DNA of 64,000 bases from Falsirhodobacter sp. 20TX0035 (lineage in GTDB: Bacteria > Pseudomonadota > Alphaproteobacteria > Rhodobacterales > Rhodobacteraceae): NCBI RefSeq assembly GCF_028307215.1, contig NZ_JAQMHV010000008.1, positions 1 through 64,000 of the forward strand, given 5' to 3'. Below the pieces are notes generated by a model. It was not told where the DNA came from and ran no database searches. It saw nothing but the letters and a program-made list of their open reading frames with translations. A program made the translations under genes and the position numbers. This document shows, in pieces, positions 44,505-53,124 of the stretch; position 1 is the first letter of the stretch; every line of letters begins with the position of its first letter.

Positions 44505-46021
44505 GCCGCGATCCCCCCCATGATGCCCGCGTGCAGCAGATGGTCGCGGGAGGTGTCACGGGACGCCGATCCGACCGGCGCCCCCTTGTAGAGCGCGAGC
44601 GTCCGGTCGGCGACGCCATGAACCTCGTCGCAGTCCGAGGAGATGACGATCACCGCCGCGTCGCGCGCGATCTCGCGCATCAGGGCGTAGATCTTGGTGC
44701 GCGCGCCGATGTCGACGCCCACCGTGGGTTCCACGAAGATGTAGGCTTGCGCCTGGCGGTAAAGGCCCTTGGCGATGACCACCTTCTGCTGGTTGCCGCC
44801 CGAAAAGCCGCGCAGCGTGCGGTCCAGTCGCATCGGCTGCAGATCCACCTTTTCGGCCAGCGCGCGGGTGTGGCGGCGGTTCGCGCCAAAGCGCAGGAGG
44901 CCGCCGAAGGAGGCGCGCCCGAGGTTGGCGACGGTGGTGTTGAAGATCACATTCTCGTCCAGGGTCAGGCCCTCGGTCCGCCGGTCGCCGGGCACGAGGA
45001 AGATCCCCGACCGCAGCGCCTGCGCGGGCGACCGCAGGGTGACAGGCTTTCCGTGCAACCTGATCTGCCCACGGTCGGGGCGGAACACGCCGAACAGGGC
45101 CTTCGACAGCTCGTCCACGCCCGATCCGACCAGCCCGAAGATGCCCAGGATCTCTCCCTTGCAGGCGGTAAAGGACACGTCGCGGAACATGCCGTCGCAG
45201 GACAGGCCGTCCACGGCCAGAACCGGCGCCCCCGCCGGGGTGGTGGCGCGGGGCGGGAAGGCGAGGCCGCCACCCGTGCCCAGCATCAGGTTGGGGATGG
45301 AGAGGCCCGTGGCCTGCGCCTCGGCCACCGTATGGCAGGCGACGTTGCGCCCGCCCCGGAACACGGTGAAGCGGTCGGCGATCTCGTAGACCTCCTCCAG
45401 CCGGTGGGTAATGTAGATGATGGCGATGCCCGCGGCCTTCAGCATCCGCATCATGGCAAACAGCGACGCCTTTTCCCGTTCCGTCAGGGTGGAGGTGGGT
45501 TCATCCAGGATCAGGATGCGGGCGTTTTCCAGCCGCAGGGCGTGCAGTATGGCTACGATCTCGCGGTCCACGGCGGGCATGTCGGCCACGCGGCGCGACA
45601 GGTCCACGTCGATGGGGAAGCGCGCCAGAAGCGCTTCGGCGCGGGCCGCAAGATCGCTGCGGTCGATGCGCGCGAACAGGCCTGGGCGGGTCCCTTCATG
45701 GCCGAGGTAGATGTTTTCGGCCCCCGACAGATCGCCCACCAGTTCGGGATGCTGCTGCACCACGGCGATGCCCGCCTCGATCGCCGCGCGGGGGGAGCCG
45801 AGGTCGAACGCCTCGCCCCCGATCTCGATCCGTCCCTCGTCCTTGGTGTAGACGCCCGACAGGATCTTGATCAGCGTCGATTTCCCGGCCCCGTTCACCC
45901 CCAGAAGCGCGTGGATCTCTCCCGCGATCAGGTTGAAGCCGACATTGTCCAGTGCCTTGACGTCCCCGAAGCGCTTCTCGATGCCGCGCATGTCGAGGAC
46001 CGTGCGGGTGCCTTCAGCCAT
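44501..46021 (-). CDS. Sugar ABC transporter ATPase, duplicated (RbsA family)
   Basis: A 506-residue protein with two fused nucleotide-binding domains. The first has Walker A GVNGAGKSTLIK and Walker B ILILDEPTSTLTEREK. The second has a degenerate Walker A (GLVGSGVDELSKALFG), normal for RbsA/MglA, then signature LRGFSGGNQQKVVIAKGL. It powers the two adjacent permeases. Start ATG 46021, 65 bases after the binding-protein gene, behind a strong hairpin. Confidence 0.93.
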   Translation of the reverse strand: MAEGTRTVLDMRGIEKRFGDVKALDNVGFNLIAGEIHALLGVNGAGKSTLIKILSGVYTKDEGRIEIGGEAFDLGSPRAAIEAGIAVVQQHPELVGDLSGAENIYLGHEGTRPGLFARIDRSDLAARAEALLARFPIDVDLSRRVADMPAVDREIVAILHALRLENARILILDEPTSTLTEREKASLFAMMRMLKAAGIAIIYITHRLEEVYEIADRFTVFRGGRNVACHTVAEAQATGLSIPNLMLGTGGGLAFPPRATTPAGAPVLAVDGLSCDGMFRDVSFTACKGEILGIFGLVGSGVDELSKALFGVFRPDRGQIRLHGKPVTLRSPAQALRSGIFLVPGDRRTEGLTLDENVIFNTTVANLGRASFGGLLRFGANRRHTRALAEKVDLQPMRLDRTLRGFSGGNQQKVVIAKGLYRQAQAYIFVEPTVGVDIGARTKIYALMREIARDAAVIVISSDCDEVHGVADRTLALYKGAPVGSASRDTSRDHLLHAGIMGGIAA

Positions 46022-46054
46022 CCCCCAGCCCCTTTATCCCGTGATGCAGATGAA

Positions 46055-46081
46055 CCGGCGGCGAGAAGGCCCCGCCGCCGG
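46055..46081 (-). terminator. Intercistronic stem-loop between binding-protein and ATPase genes
   Basis: CCGGCGGCG-9-CGCCGCCGG, a perfect 9-bp GC stem six bases after the binding-protein stop. Such structures in ABC operons lower downstream expression and stabilise the binding-protein message. No U-tract follows, so read-through is expected. Confidence 0.55.
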
Positions 46082-46086
46082 GCGCG

Positions 46087-47130
46087 TCAGAGCACGCGGT
46101 TCCAGCCGAGCTTCGTCGCCTCGCCCGGGACGTCATAGTTGTCCGGGATGGTGTTCAGCGGGTCGAGCACGTCCTTCGTCACGGCATAGGCCGGGGTGAT
46201 GACGAAGCGCGGGGCCGGACGGCCGGCGGCCACCTCCTGCGCGTAGAAGGCGTTCATGTACGCCATCTCGTAGAAGCTCTGCGCCATGGTGATCTTGAAG
46301 GGCGATCCGGCCTTGATGTATTCGAAGGACTGCTGCCCCCCGTCGATCCCGGTGATGATCGTGTCGCGCCCCGCCGCGCGGATAGCCAGCGTGCCTTCCG
46401 ACGCCGCCCCGTCCCAAGCGGTCCAGATCGCGTCCAGTTCGGAGTTGGCGGTCAGAATCTGGTCCACGACCTGCCGCGGCGTTGTCGATCCGCCAAGGGC
46501 GAAAGCGATCTCCGACACGATCTCGATGTCGGGGAAGCGGGCGAAGACGGATTTCGCGCCCAGCGTCCGCTGGTCCCAGCTTTCGTTCGACGGCAGCGAC
46601 ACGAGCGCGACCTTGCCCTTGCCGTTCAGGGACTTTGCGATGAACTCGGCCGGATAGGCGCCCAGGCCGAAGTTGTTCGACATGGCGGTGGAGGTGACGG
46701 TCGTGCCCGGCACGTAGCTGTCGCCGATGAAGATCGGGATACCCGAGGCCACGGCCTGCTGCACGGCCGGAGAGATGGCGGCGCTGTCGGCGGGGGTAAT
46801 GAAGATCGCGGTGGGCTTGGCCTCCACGAAGGCGAGGATCTGGTCGGCCTGCTTCTTCACGTCGTAGTTGGCGTCGGCAATGGTCAGCGTGCCGCCCAGC
46901 CGTTCCACGGCGTCCTTGTAGCCGTTGACGATGTGGCGGCCGGATTCCCAGACCGTCCAGCCCAGCGAGGCGCAGAAGGTCTTGTCCGTGTTTTGCGCCC
47001 AGGAATAGTCGGGCCGCAGCAGCGTGGCGGCCACGGTGGCGGCCGCGCCGGCCGAAAGAAGGCCGCGGCGCGTCAACTGGATGCCGCGGTGATGGCTCAC
47101 CAGTTTCGGCGCTTCGGATTCCATTGTCAT
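46087..47130 (-). CDS. Sugar ABC transporter periplasmic binding protein
   Basis: A 347-residue periplasmic binding protein type 1 (ribose/galactose class). The N-terminus has a twin-arginine-like signal (LTRRGLLSAGAAATVAATLL), then the mature domain with NADANYDVKKQADQI-like and IFITPADSAAISPAVQQAVASGIPIFIGDS segments. Ligand-site Asp/Arg residues occur in NESWDQRTLGAK and AIWTAWDGAA. ATG 47130 is chosen over ATG 47124 because GGGAGG is correctly spaced. The ligand is probably the aldose oxidised by the operon enzymes. Confidence 0.9.
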   Translation of the reverse strand: MTMESEAPKLVSHHRGIQLTRRGLLSAGAAATVAATLLRPDYSWAQNTDKTFCASLGWTVWESGRHIVNGYKDAVERLGGTLTIADANYDVKKQADQILAFVEAKPTAIFITPADSAAISPAVQQAVASGIPIFIGDSYVPGTTVTSTAMSNNFGLGAYPAEFIAKSLNGKGKVALVSLPSNESWDQRTLGAKSVFARFPDIEIVSEIAFALGGSTTPRQVVDQILTANSELDAIWTAWDGAASEGTLAIRAAGRDTIITGIDGGQQSFEYIKAGSPFKITMAQSFYEMAYMNAFYAQEVAAGRPAPRFVITPAYAVTKDVLDPLNTIPDNYDVPGEATKLGWNRVL

Positions 47131-47208
47131 TCGTTCCTCCCCATGTGTCGGGCCCCTCCGGCCCATGCTCCCTGAACCGCCGGGGCTCCTCTTCCCCGGC
47201 GCGGCCTG

Positions 47209-48318
47209 TCAGGCCGATTGCTTCAGAATCTCAAGGTATTCGGCCTGCGTGGCCAGGCGCGGGTTCGTGGCGTGGCAGTGATCCTTCAGCGCCGCGTGCG
47301 ACACCTGTTCCATCATCGCGTCCGTCACGCCCATGGCGCGCAGTCCGGCGGGTATGCCGATGCGGGTGTTCATGGCCGCGATCACGGCGTCCGGCTCCCC
47401 CCCCATGCGGGCCGCCAGAACGTCCCATTTTGCGCCGATGGCCGGGCGGTTGAAGCGCAGGACAGCCGGCATCAGGACGGCGTTCAGCGTGCCGTGGTGC
47501 AGGTTCAGCTCGCGGATCGCGCCCAAGGGATGGGTCAGCGCGTGAACGGCGCCCAAGCCCTTCTGGAACGCCATCGCCCCTTCCAGCGCGCAGGTCATCA
47601 TGTCGCGCCGCGCGGCCACGTCCCGCCCGTCGGCCATCGCCGCGTCCAGCGCGCGCAGCCCGCAATCCAGCCCGTGCAGGGCAATCGCCTCGGCCGGCGG
47701 GTTGAAGGCCGGCGCCATGAAGGTTTCAAGGCAATGCGAGATGGCGTCCATCCCCGTGGCCGCCGTCAGCCCGCGCGGCAGGCCATAGGTCAACTCGGGG
47801 TCGCACAGCGCGATCGTCGGCAGCATGTGGCCCGAGATGATGCCCAGCTTGCGCCCGTCGGTGGTGATGATGACGGCGGCGCGCCCCACCTCGGACCCCG
47901 TGCCGGAGGTGGTGGGCACCGCGATCATCGGGCAGATGTTGCCGTGAATGCGCCCGACGCCACCGGCCACGGCGGTGTATTGTTCCAGCGGGCCCTCGTG
48001 CCCCGTCAGCAGCCGCACCGCCTTGGCCAGATCCAGCGAGGATCCGCCGCCAAGGCCCACGACTCCGTCGCAACCTTCGGCCACATACATCGCATGGGCG
48101 GCGATGGCTGCCTCTTCGGTCGGGTTGGCAGGGGTGTCCATGAAGACGGCCGACTGCGGCAGCTGCGCCGTCACCCGGTCCACGAGACCAGTGGCAACAA
48201 GGCCGCGATCCGTGGCGATCAGCGGACGCGTGACGCCCAGGCCCGTCAGGAACTCCGGCAGGCGGGCGATCTCGCCTTCGCCGAATTCGATCCGCGTCAG
48301 GTAGTTTATCGTGCTCAA
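47209..48318 (-). CDS. Iron-containing alcohol dehydrogenase
   Basis: A 369-residue group III (Fe-dependent) ADH. NAD-binding GLGGGSSLDLAKAVRLL, PTTSGTGSEVGRAAVI, and metal ligands Asp/His in the TGMDAISHCLE, GAVHALTHPLGA and ELNLHHGTLNAVLMP segments. The best-supported start is TTG 48318 with GGAGGG seven bases ahead. First gene of the leftward operon, divergent from the GntR regulator. It may handle lactaldehyde or another short aldehyde from sugar cleavage; not provable. Confidence 0.88.
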   Translation of the reverse strand: MSTINYLTRIEFGEGEIARLPEFLTGLGVTRPLIATDRGLVATGLVDRVTAQLPQSAVFMDTPANPTEEAAIAAHAMYVAEGCDGVVGLGGGSSLDLAKAVRLLTGHEGPLEQYTAVAGGVGRIHGNICPMIAVPTTSGTGSEVGRAAVIITTDGRKLGIISGHMLPTIALCDPELTYGLPRGLTAATGMDAISHCLETFMAPAFNPPAEAIALHGLDCGLRALDAAMADGRDVAARRDMMTCALEGAMAFQKGLGAVHALTHPLGAIRELNLHHGTLNAVLMPAVLRFNRPAIGAKWDVLAARMGGEPDAVIAAMNTRIGIPAGLRAMGVTDAMMEQVSHAALKDHCHATNPRLATQAEYLEILKQSA

Positions 48319-48407
48319 GACAACGCCCTCCGAAAGCCGCGGAAGCGTGCGCTCCCTTACGACCCTTTTTCCCTTTCGATCAGCGGCAGCCTCCTCTGCC
48401 ACCACCA

Positions 48408-48446
48408 ACCGATATATGAGTCACACTGCACACCGATATATGAGTC
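48408..48446. promoter_or_regulatory. Direct-repeat operator in the divergent promoter region
   Basis: Two identical 15-base boxes ACCGATATATGAGTC at 48408-48422 and 48432-48446, period 24 bases, lie between the Fe-ADH operon and the GntR gene. The region is AT-rich relative to its surroundings. They are likely binding sites for the GntR protein, controlling both wings. Confidence 0.65.
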
Positions 48447-48520
48447 TGTCAAGCACCTGCAAAAATCAATTGCAGAAACTCCTATACAGTGCCTATTTAA
48501 GAGAAAGGAGGAGCCGTGAC

Positions 48521-49195
48521 ATGCAGAATCGCGCACCGCAAAAGGCAGAGCAAGTATATGAGTTGCTGCGCCGGTCCATCATCATGCTGGATCTGGCCCC
48601 CGGTGCGCCGGTGGTGGAAAAGAACCTTTGCGCCGAACTTTCCATGTCCCGCACCCCTGTGCGCGAGGCCGTGCAGCGGCTGGCGGACGAAGGGCTGGTC
48701 CATGTCATCTCCCACTCGGGCACTTATGTGAGCCACATCTCGTTCGAGGTTGCGGAGGAAGGCTTCGTGATTCGCCGCGCGCTGGAAATCGAAAGCGTGC
48801 GCCGTGCCGCTACAGTGGCCGAGGATGCTGGCGCGGAGCTGAACCCGATCGTGTCGAGGATGCGGGCGCTGGTGCAGACCGGCCATCTGCACGACTACCT
48901 GGACGAGGACGACGCCTTTCACGCGGCCATTGCCCGGCTCAGCCGGATGCCGCGCATCTGGCGCTTCATCACGCTGGCCAAGGTGCATCTGGACCGGATG
49001 CGCCAGTTGTCGGCCCCCGTCCCCGGCCATCTTGCGATGGTCACCGAACAGCACGCCGCCATCGCCGCCGCCGTCGCCGCCGGCAAGGCCGACCAGGCCG
49101 AGCTTGCGATGCGCATCCACCTCGAATCCTCGTTCGACGTGATGGCGAAGCTTCACCATGAAAGGACGGGCATGTTCCTGTCCGAGGACACGTGA
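48521..49195 (+). CDS. GntR-family regulator (FCD/FadR subfamily)
   Basis: A 224-residue regulator with an N-terminal winged helix (about 8-72: VYELLRRSIIMLDLAPGAPVVEKNLCAELSMSRTPVREAVQRLADEGLVHV). A C-terminal FCD helical domain carries likely metal/acid-ligand histidines (DEDDAFHAAIARLS, EQHAAIAAAVAAG, RIHLESSFD). FCD regulators sense sugar acids or other carboxylates. AAAGGAGGAG precedes ATG 48521. The next gene starts within its stop (TGATG). Confidence 0.92.
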   Translation: MQNRAPQKAEQVYELLRRSIIMLDLAPGAPVVEKNLCAELSMSRTPVREAVQRLADEGLVHVISHSGTYVSHISFEVAEEGFVIRRALEIESVRRAATVAEDAGAELNPIVSRMRALVQTGHLHDYLDEDDAFHAAIARLSRMPRIWRFITLAKVHLDRMRQLSAPVPGHLAMVTEQHAAIAAAVAAGKADQAELAMRIHLESSFDVMAKLHHERTGMFLSEDT

Positions 49196-50727
49196 TGCCA
49201 GACATCTCCAACTACGTTTCCCCCCTGATCCGGCTGAACCCGGCCGACAACGTGGCCGTAGCGCGCGAGGCGATCGACCCCGCGACCCCCGGCGCCATCG
49301 ACGGCCCGCCGCCCCGCGCCCGCATTCCGCGCGGGCACAAGATGGCGCTGGCGGACATCCCGCGCGGCCAGCCGGTCACGAAATACGGCCAGACCATCGG
49401 TTTCGCGACCGCCGACATCGCAGCGGGGGACCATGTGCACACCCAGAACCTGACGGTGGGGGAATTCACGCGCGACTATGCTGTCTGCGCCGACGCCGTG
49501 CCCCCGGTGATGGTGGCCGAGGATCAGCGCGCAACCTTCCTAGGGTATCGCCGGCCCGACGGGCGCTTCGGGACGCGAAATTACATCGCCATCATCTCCT
49601 CGGTGAACTGTTCGGCCACGGTGTCGAAGGCGGTGGCTCAGCATTTCGCGACGCGCCCGCCCTTTCCCGGCGTGGACGGCGTCATCGCGCTGACCCATGG
49701 CGGCGGCTGCGCCTTCAACACCAAGGCCGAGGGCTACGACTACCTCGCCCGCACCATTTCGGGCTATGCCACGCATCCGAACGTGGGCGGCGTGCTGATG
49801 ATCGGCCTTGGGTGCGAGACGAACCAGATCCCGGCCCTTCTGCAGCGCGAAGGGTTGGCCGAATCCGATCGCCTGCGGTCCATGACGATCCAGACGGTGG
49901 GCGGCACCCGCCGCACGGTGGAGGCCGGCATCCGCGCGGTGGAGGAGATGATGGTGCTGGTGGGTGCCGCACGGCGCGAGCCGCTTCCCGTCTCCGGCCT
50001 GACGCTGGCGCTGGAATGCGGGGGATCGGACGGGTATTCCGGCATCTCGGCCAATCCGGGTCTGGGCCATGCCGCGGACCTGCTGGTGCGCCATGGCGGC
50101 ACCGTGATCCTGAGCGAGACGCCCGAGATCTATGGCGCCGAACACCTTCTGACCCGCCGCGCCGCCACGCCCGCCGTGGCCCGCAAGCTGCTGGAGCGGA
50201 TCGAGTGGTGGCGCGACTACACCACCCGCAACAACGCCGAGATGGACAACAACCCGTCGCATGGCAACAAGGCCGGCGGGCTGACGACGATCCTGGAAAA
50301 GTCGCTGGGCGCCGTGGCCAAGGGCGGCATGTCGCGCCTGAACGCCGTCTACGAATACGCCGAGAAGGTGACGGAGCACGGGCTCGTCTTCATGGACACC
50401 CCCGGCTACGACCCCGTGGCCGTGACGGGACAGGTGGCGGGGGGTGCCAACCTGATCGCCTTCACCACCGGGCGCGGGTCGGTATCGGGCTTCAAGCCGG
50501 CGCCGTCCCTGAAGCTGGCCAGCAACTCCGAGATGTTCCGCCACATGGCCGAGGACATGGACATGGATTGCGGCACCGTCGTGACCGGGGCGGAAACCAT
50601 CGAGGCCTTGGGGGAGCGGCTGTTCCGGCTGATGCTGGACACCGCCTCGGGGCAGCCGACGCGCAGCGAGGAGCTGGGCTACGGCGACAACGAATTCGTG
50701 CCGTGGCAGGTCGGTGCGATCATGTGA
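49195..50727 (+). CDS. UxaA/GarD-family sugar-acid dehydratase (altronate dehydratase-like)
   Basis: A 510-residue iron-dependent dehydratase. An N-terminal SAF domain (about 12-100, with RGHKMALADIPRG) joins the long catalytic region with NCSATVSKAV, THGGGCAFN, GLGCETNQI and ECGGSDGYSGISANP. The family includes altronate and galactarate dehydratases, which remove water from an aldonate/aldarate to a 2-keto-3-deoxy acid. With aldose dehydrogenase and lactonase in the opposite wing it is the natural candidate for the aldonate dehydration step, where most fucose pathways use an enolase-superfamily enzyme. ATG 49195 after GAGGA. Confidence 0.9.
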   Translation: MPDISNYVSPLIRLNPADNVAVAREAIDPATPGAIDGPPPRARIPRGHKMALADIPRGQPVTKYGQTIGFATADIAAGDHVHTQNLTVGEFTRDYAVCADAVPPVMVAEDQRATFLGYRRPDGRFGTRNYIAIISSVNCSATVSKAVAQHFATRPPFPGVDGVIALTHGGGCAFNTKAEGYDYLARTISGYATHPNVGGVLMIGLGCETNQIPALLQREGLAESDRLRSMTIQTVGGTRRTVEAGIRAVEEMMVLVGAARREPLPVSGLTLALECGGSDGYSGISANPGLGHAADLLVRHGGTVILSETPEIYGAEHLLTRRAATPAVARKLLERIEWWRDYTTRNNAEMDNNPSHGNKAGGLTTILEKSLGAVAKGGMSRLNAVYEYAEKVTEHGLVFMDTPGYDPVAVTGQVAGGANLIAFTTGRGSVSGFKPAPSLKLASNSEMFRHMAEDMDMDCGTVVTGAETIEALGERLFRLMLDTASGQPTRSEELGYGDNEFVPWQVGAIM

Positions 50728-50780
50728 CGGCCGGGTGGGCGGGCAGAGGAGGCCCCCCGCCGCAAAGGGAGGAAAACACC

Positions 50781-52313
50781 ATGAATGCGATTGACGACCA
50801 TTATGACGTGGTGATCGTGGGGGCCGGGGTCGGCGGGGGCGCGATGGCGAACCGGCTGGCGGCGGGGGGCGCGCGCGTCCTGATGATCGAACGCGGGAAC
50901 TACCTCCCGCGCGAGGCCGACAACTGGTCCGTCAAGGCCGTCTTCCACGACCGCAAGTACACCGCCAGGGAAACCTGGCGCGACAAGGACGGCAAACCGT
51001 TCCATCCCTCCACCTTCTACTACGTGGGCGGCAACTCGAAGTTCTTCGGCGCGGCGACCGTCCGGTTCCGCAAGGAGGATTTCGAGGTGCTGGAGCATGA
51101 GGACGGGATCGCCCCCGCCTGGCCGTGGAGCTATGACGAGTTCGCGCCCTATTACGACGAGGCCGAACGCCTGATGGGCACCCACGGCACCGCCGGCGCC
51201 GACCCGATCGAGCCGCCGCGGTCCGGCCCCTTCCCCTATCCCACCATCGGGCACGAGCCCGAGATGGAGGCCATCGCCGAAAAGCTGCGCGGCAAGGGCC
51301 TGCGCCCGTTCCCCCTGCCCATCGCGATCGACCGCCAGCCGGGCGGCGCCTGCATCCGCTGCGCCACCTGCGACGGGTTCGCCTGCAAGCTGGGCGCCAA
51401 GAATGACGCCGAGGTGCGGCTGATCCGCCCCGCCATCGCCACCAACCGCGTGCATCTGGTGCTGGACACCAAGGTGCTGCGCCTGCTGACCGACGGCCCC
51501 GGAAAGCGCATCACGGGGATCGAGGTGGAACAGGGCGGCCAGATCCGCACCATCGGCGGCGATCTCTTCATCTCCTCGGCCGGGGCGATCAATTCGGCGG
51601 TGCTGCTGTTGCGGTCGGCCAACGACCGGCACAAGGGCGGGATCGGCAACAACGGGTCGGACCTTCTGGGCCGCAACTACATGGCCCACAACAACACAGC
51701 GATGATGGCCATCCACCCGTTCCGCAAGAACAACGTGACGTTCCAGAAGTCGATGGCGATAAACGACTACTACCTGGCCAACAGTCACCGCCCCTATCCT
51801 CTGGGCAACGTCCAAGGGCTGGGCAAGCTGCAGGGCGGGATGCTGACGGCGAACATGAAGATCATCCCCGAATGGATGATGAGCCTGTTCGCTAAACGCT
51901 CCGTCGACTGGTGGATCATGTCCGAGGATCTGCCCGACCGGAACAACCGCGTCCTGCTGGACCCCGACGGCACCGTCCGCATCCAGTACACCCCCAACAA
52001 CGAAAAGGCTCACAACGAACTGGTGCGCCAGTGGGGCCGGGTCATGCGGTCGATCGGCTATCCGCTGATCATCACGCAGCGGATGGACATCACGGTGTCG
52101 ATGCACCAGTGCGGCACCGCCGTCTTCGGGCGCGATCCCGCGACCTCGGTGCTGGATCCGTTCTGCAAGGTCTGGGACGTGGACAACCTTTACGTGGTCG
52201 ACGCCTCGTTCCTGCCCTCCTCCACCGGCTTCAACCCTTCGCTGACCATCGTGGCGCAGGCCGTCCGGGTGGCCGAGCATCTGCTTGGCAACACCCTGCG
52301 CGCCGCCGCCTGA
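50781..52313 (+). CDS. GMC-family FAD oxidoreductase
   Basis: A 510-residue glucose-methanol-choline oxidoreductase. N-terminal FAD motif VVIVGAGVGGGAMANRLAAGGARVLMIERG; middle cysteine-rich segment CIRCATCDGFACKLGAKNDAEV as in gluconate/sorbose-type dehydrogenases; C-terminal catalytic His and Asn in MHQCGTAVFG and SSTGFNPSLTIVAQA. It oxidises a sugar or polyol hydroxyl with an unknown electron acceptor. No Sec or Tat signal, so cytoplasmic. AGGGAGG precedes ATG 50781. Confidence 0.87.
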   Translation: MNAIDDHYDVVIVGAGVGGGAMANRLAAGGARVLMIERGNYLPREADNWSVKAVFHDRKYTARETWRDKDGKPFHPSTFYYVGGNSKFFGAATVRFRKEDFEVLEHEDGIAPAWPWSYDEFAPYYDEAERLMGTHGTAGADPIEPPRSGPFPYPTIGHEPEMEAIAEKLRGKGLRPFPLPIAIDRQPGGACIRCATCDGFACKLGAKNDAEVRLIRPAIATNRVHLVLDTKVLRLLTDGPGKRITGIEVEQGGQIRTIGGDLFISSAGAINSAVLLLRSANDRHKGGIGNNGSDLLGRNYMAHNNTAMMAIHPFRKNNVTFQKSMAINDYYLANSHRPYPLGNVQGLGKLQGGMLTANMKIIPEWMMSLFAKRSVDWWIMSEDLPDRNNRVLLDPDGTVRIQYTPNNEKAHNELVRQWGRVMRSIGYPLIITQRMDITVSMHQCGTAVFGRDPATSVLDPFCKVWDVDNLYVVDASFLPSSTGFNPSLTIVAQAVRVAEHLLGNTLRAAA

Positions 52314-52332
52314 CATCCGGGACATCCTGCAC

Positions 52333-53112
52333 ATGACGAAAGACATCTTCGACCTGACCGGCCGCGTGGCCATCGTCACCGGCGCCTCGCGCGGGATCGG
52401 CGAAACGCTGGCCAAGGGGCTGGCCGCCCGCGGCGCCACCGTGGTCGTGAACTACCACTCCGCCGCCGACCGCGCGGCGCAGGTGGTCCGCGCGATCGAG
52501 GACGCGGGCGGGCGCGCCCTTGCCATCCGCGCCGACGTGTCGGTGGAGGCCGACGCCGACCGGCTGGTGGCCGAGACGGTGGCCGCCTTCGGCCGCGTCG
52601 ACATCCTGATCAACAACGCGGGGATCGTCCTGCCGGGTGCGGCCGAAAACACGCCACTGGACGACTGGCGCCGCACCATGGCCGTGAATCTGGACGGGGT
52701 CTTCCTGATGTCGCGCGCGGCGGGGCGCCAGATGATCGCGCAGCGGTCCGGGTCCATCATCTCGGTCGGGTCGATGTCGGGGCGGATCGTGAACTGGCCC
52801 TTCCGCCACGCCGCCTACAACGTGTCGAAGGCGGGCGTGCACATGCTGACGAAGGCACTGGCCACCGAATGGGCGGAGCACAACATCCGCGTCAACGCCA
52901 TCGCCCCCGGCTACATCCGCACCGAACTGACGGACGAGGTTCTGCGCGAACATCCCGATGTGGTGGCGAACCACTGGGCGGCGGGCGCGGTGCAGAACCG
53001 CATCGGCGGCACGGAGGAGCTGGTGGGCGCGACCGTCTACCTCGCCTCGGACGCGGCCAGCTTCACCACGGGCGAAATCATCACCATCGACGGCGGCCTG
53101 ACGCTGCGCTGA
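52333..53112 (+). CDS. Short-chain dehydrogenase/reductase
   Basis: A 259-residue classical SDR. Cofactor motif TGASRGIGETLAKGLAARGA, structural NNAGIVLPG, catalytic Ser in SVGSMSG, Tyr-x-x-x-Lys in YNVSKAG and the C-terminal GEIITIDGGLTL. The start ATG 52333 has a poor ribosome binding site but is 20 bases after the GMC stop, so translation may be coupled. It is a candidate for oxidising the 2-keto-3-deoxy acid formed by the upstream dehydratase, as 2-keto-3-deoxy-L-fuconate dehydrogenase does. Inference. Confidence 0.88.
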   Translation: MTKDIFDLTGRVAIVTGASRGIGETLAKGLAARGATVVVNYHSAADRAAQVVRAIEDAGGRALAIRADVSVEADADRLVAETVAAFGRVDILINNAGIVLPGAAENTPLDDWRRTMAVNLDGVFLMSRAAGRQMIAQRSGSIISVGSMSGRIVNWPFRHAAYNVSKAGVHMLTKALATEWAEHNIRVNAIAPGYIRTELTDEVLREHPDVVANHWAAGAVQNRIGGTEELVGATVYLASDAASFTTGEIITIDGGLTLR

Positions 53113-53124
53113 AGGAAGAACGAC

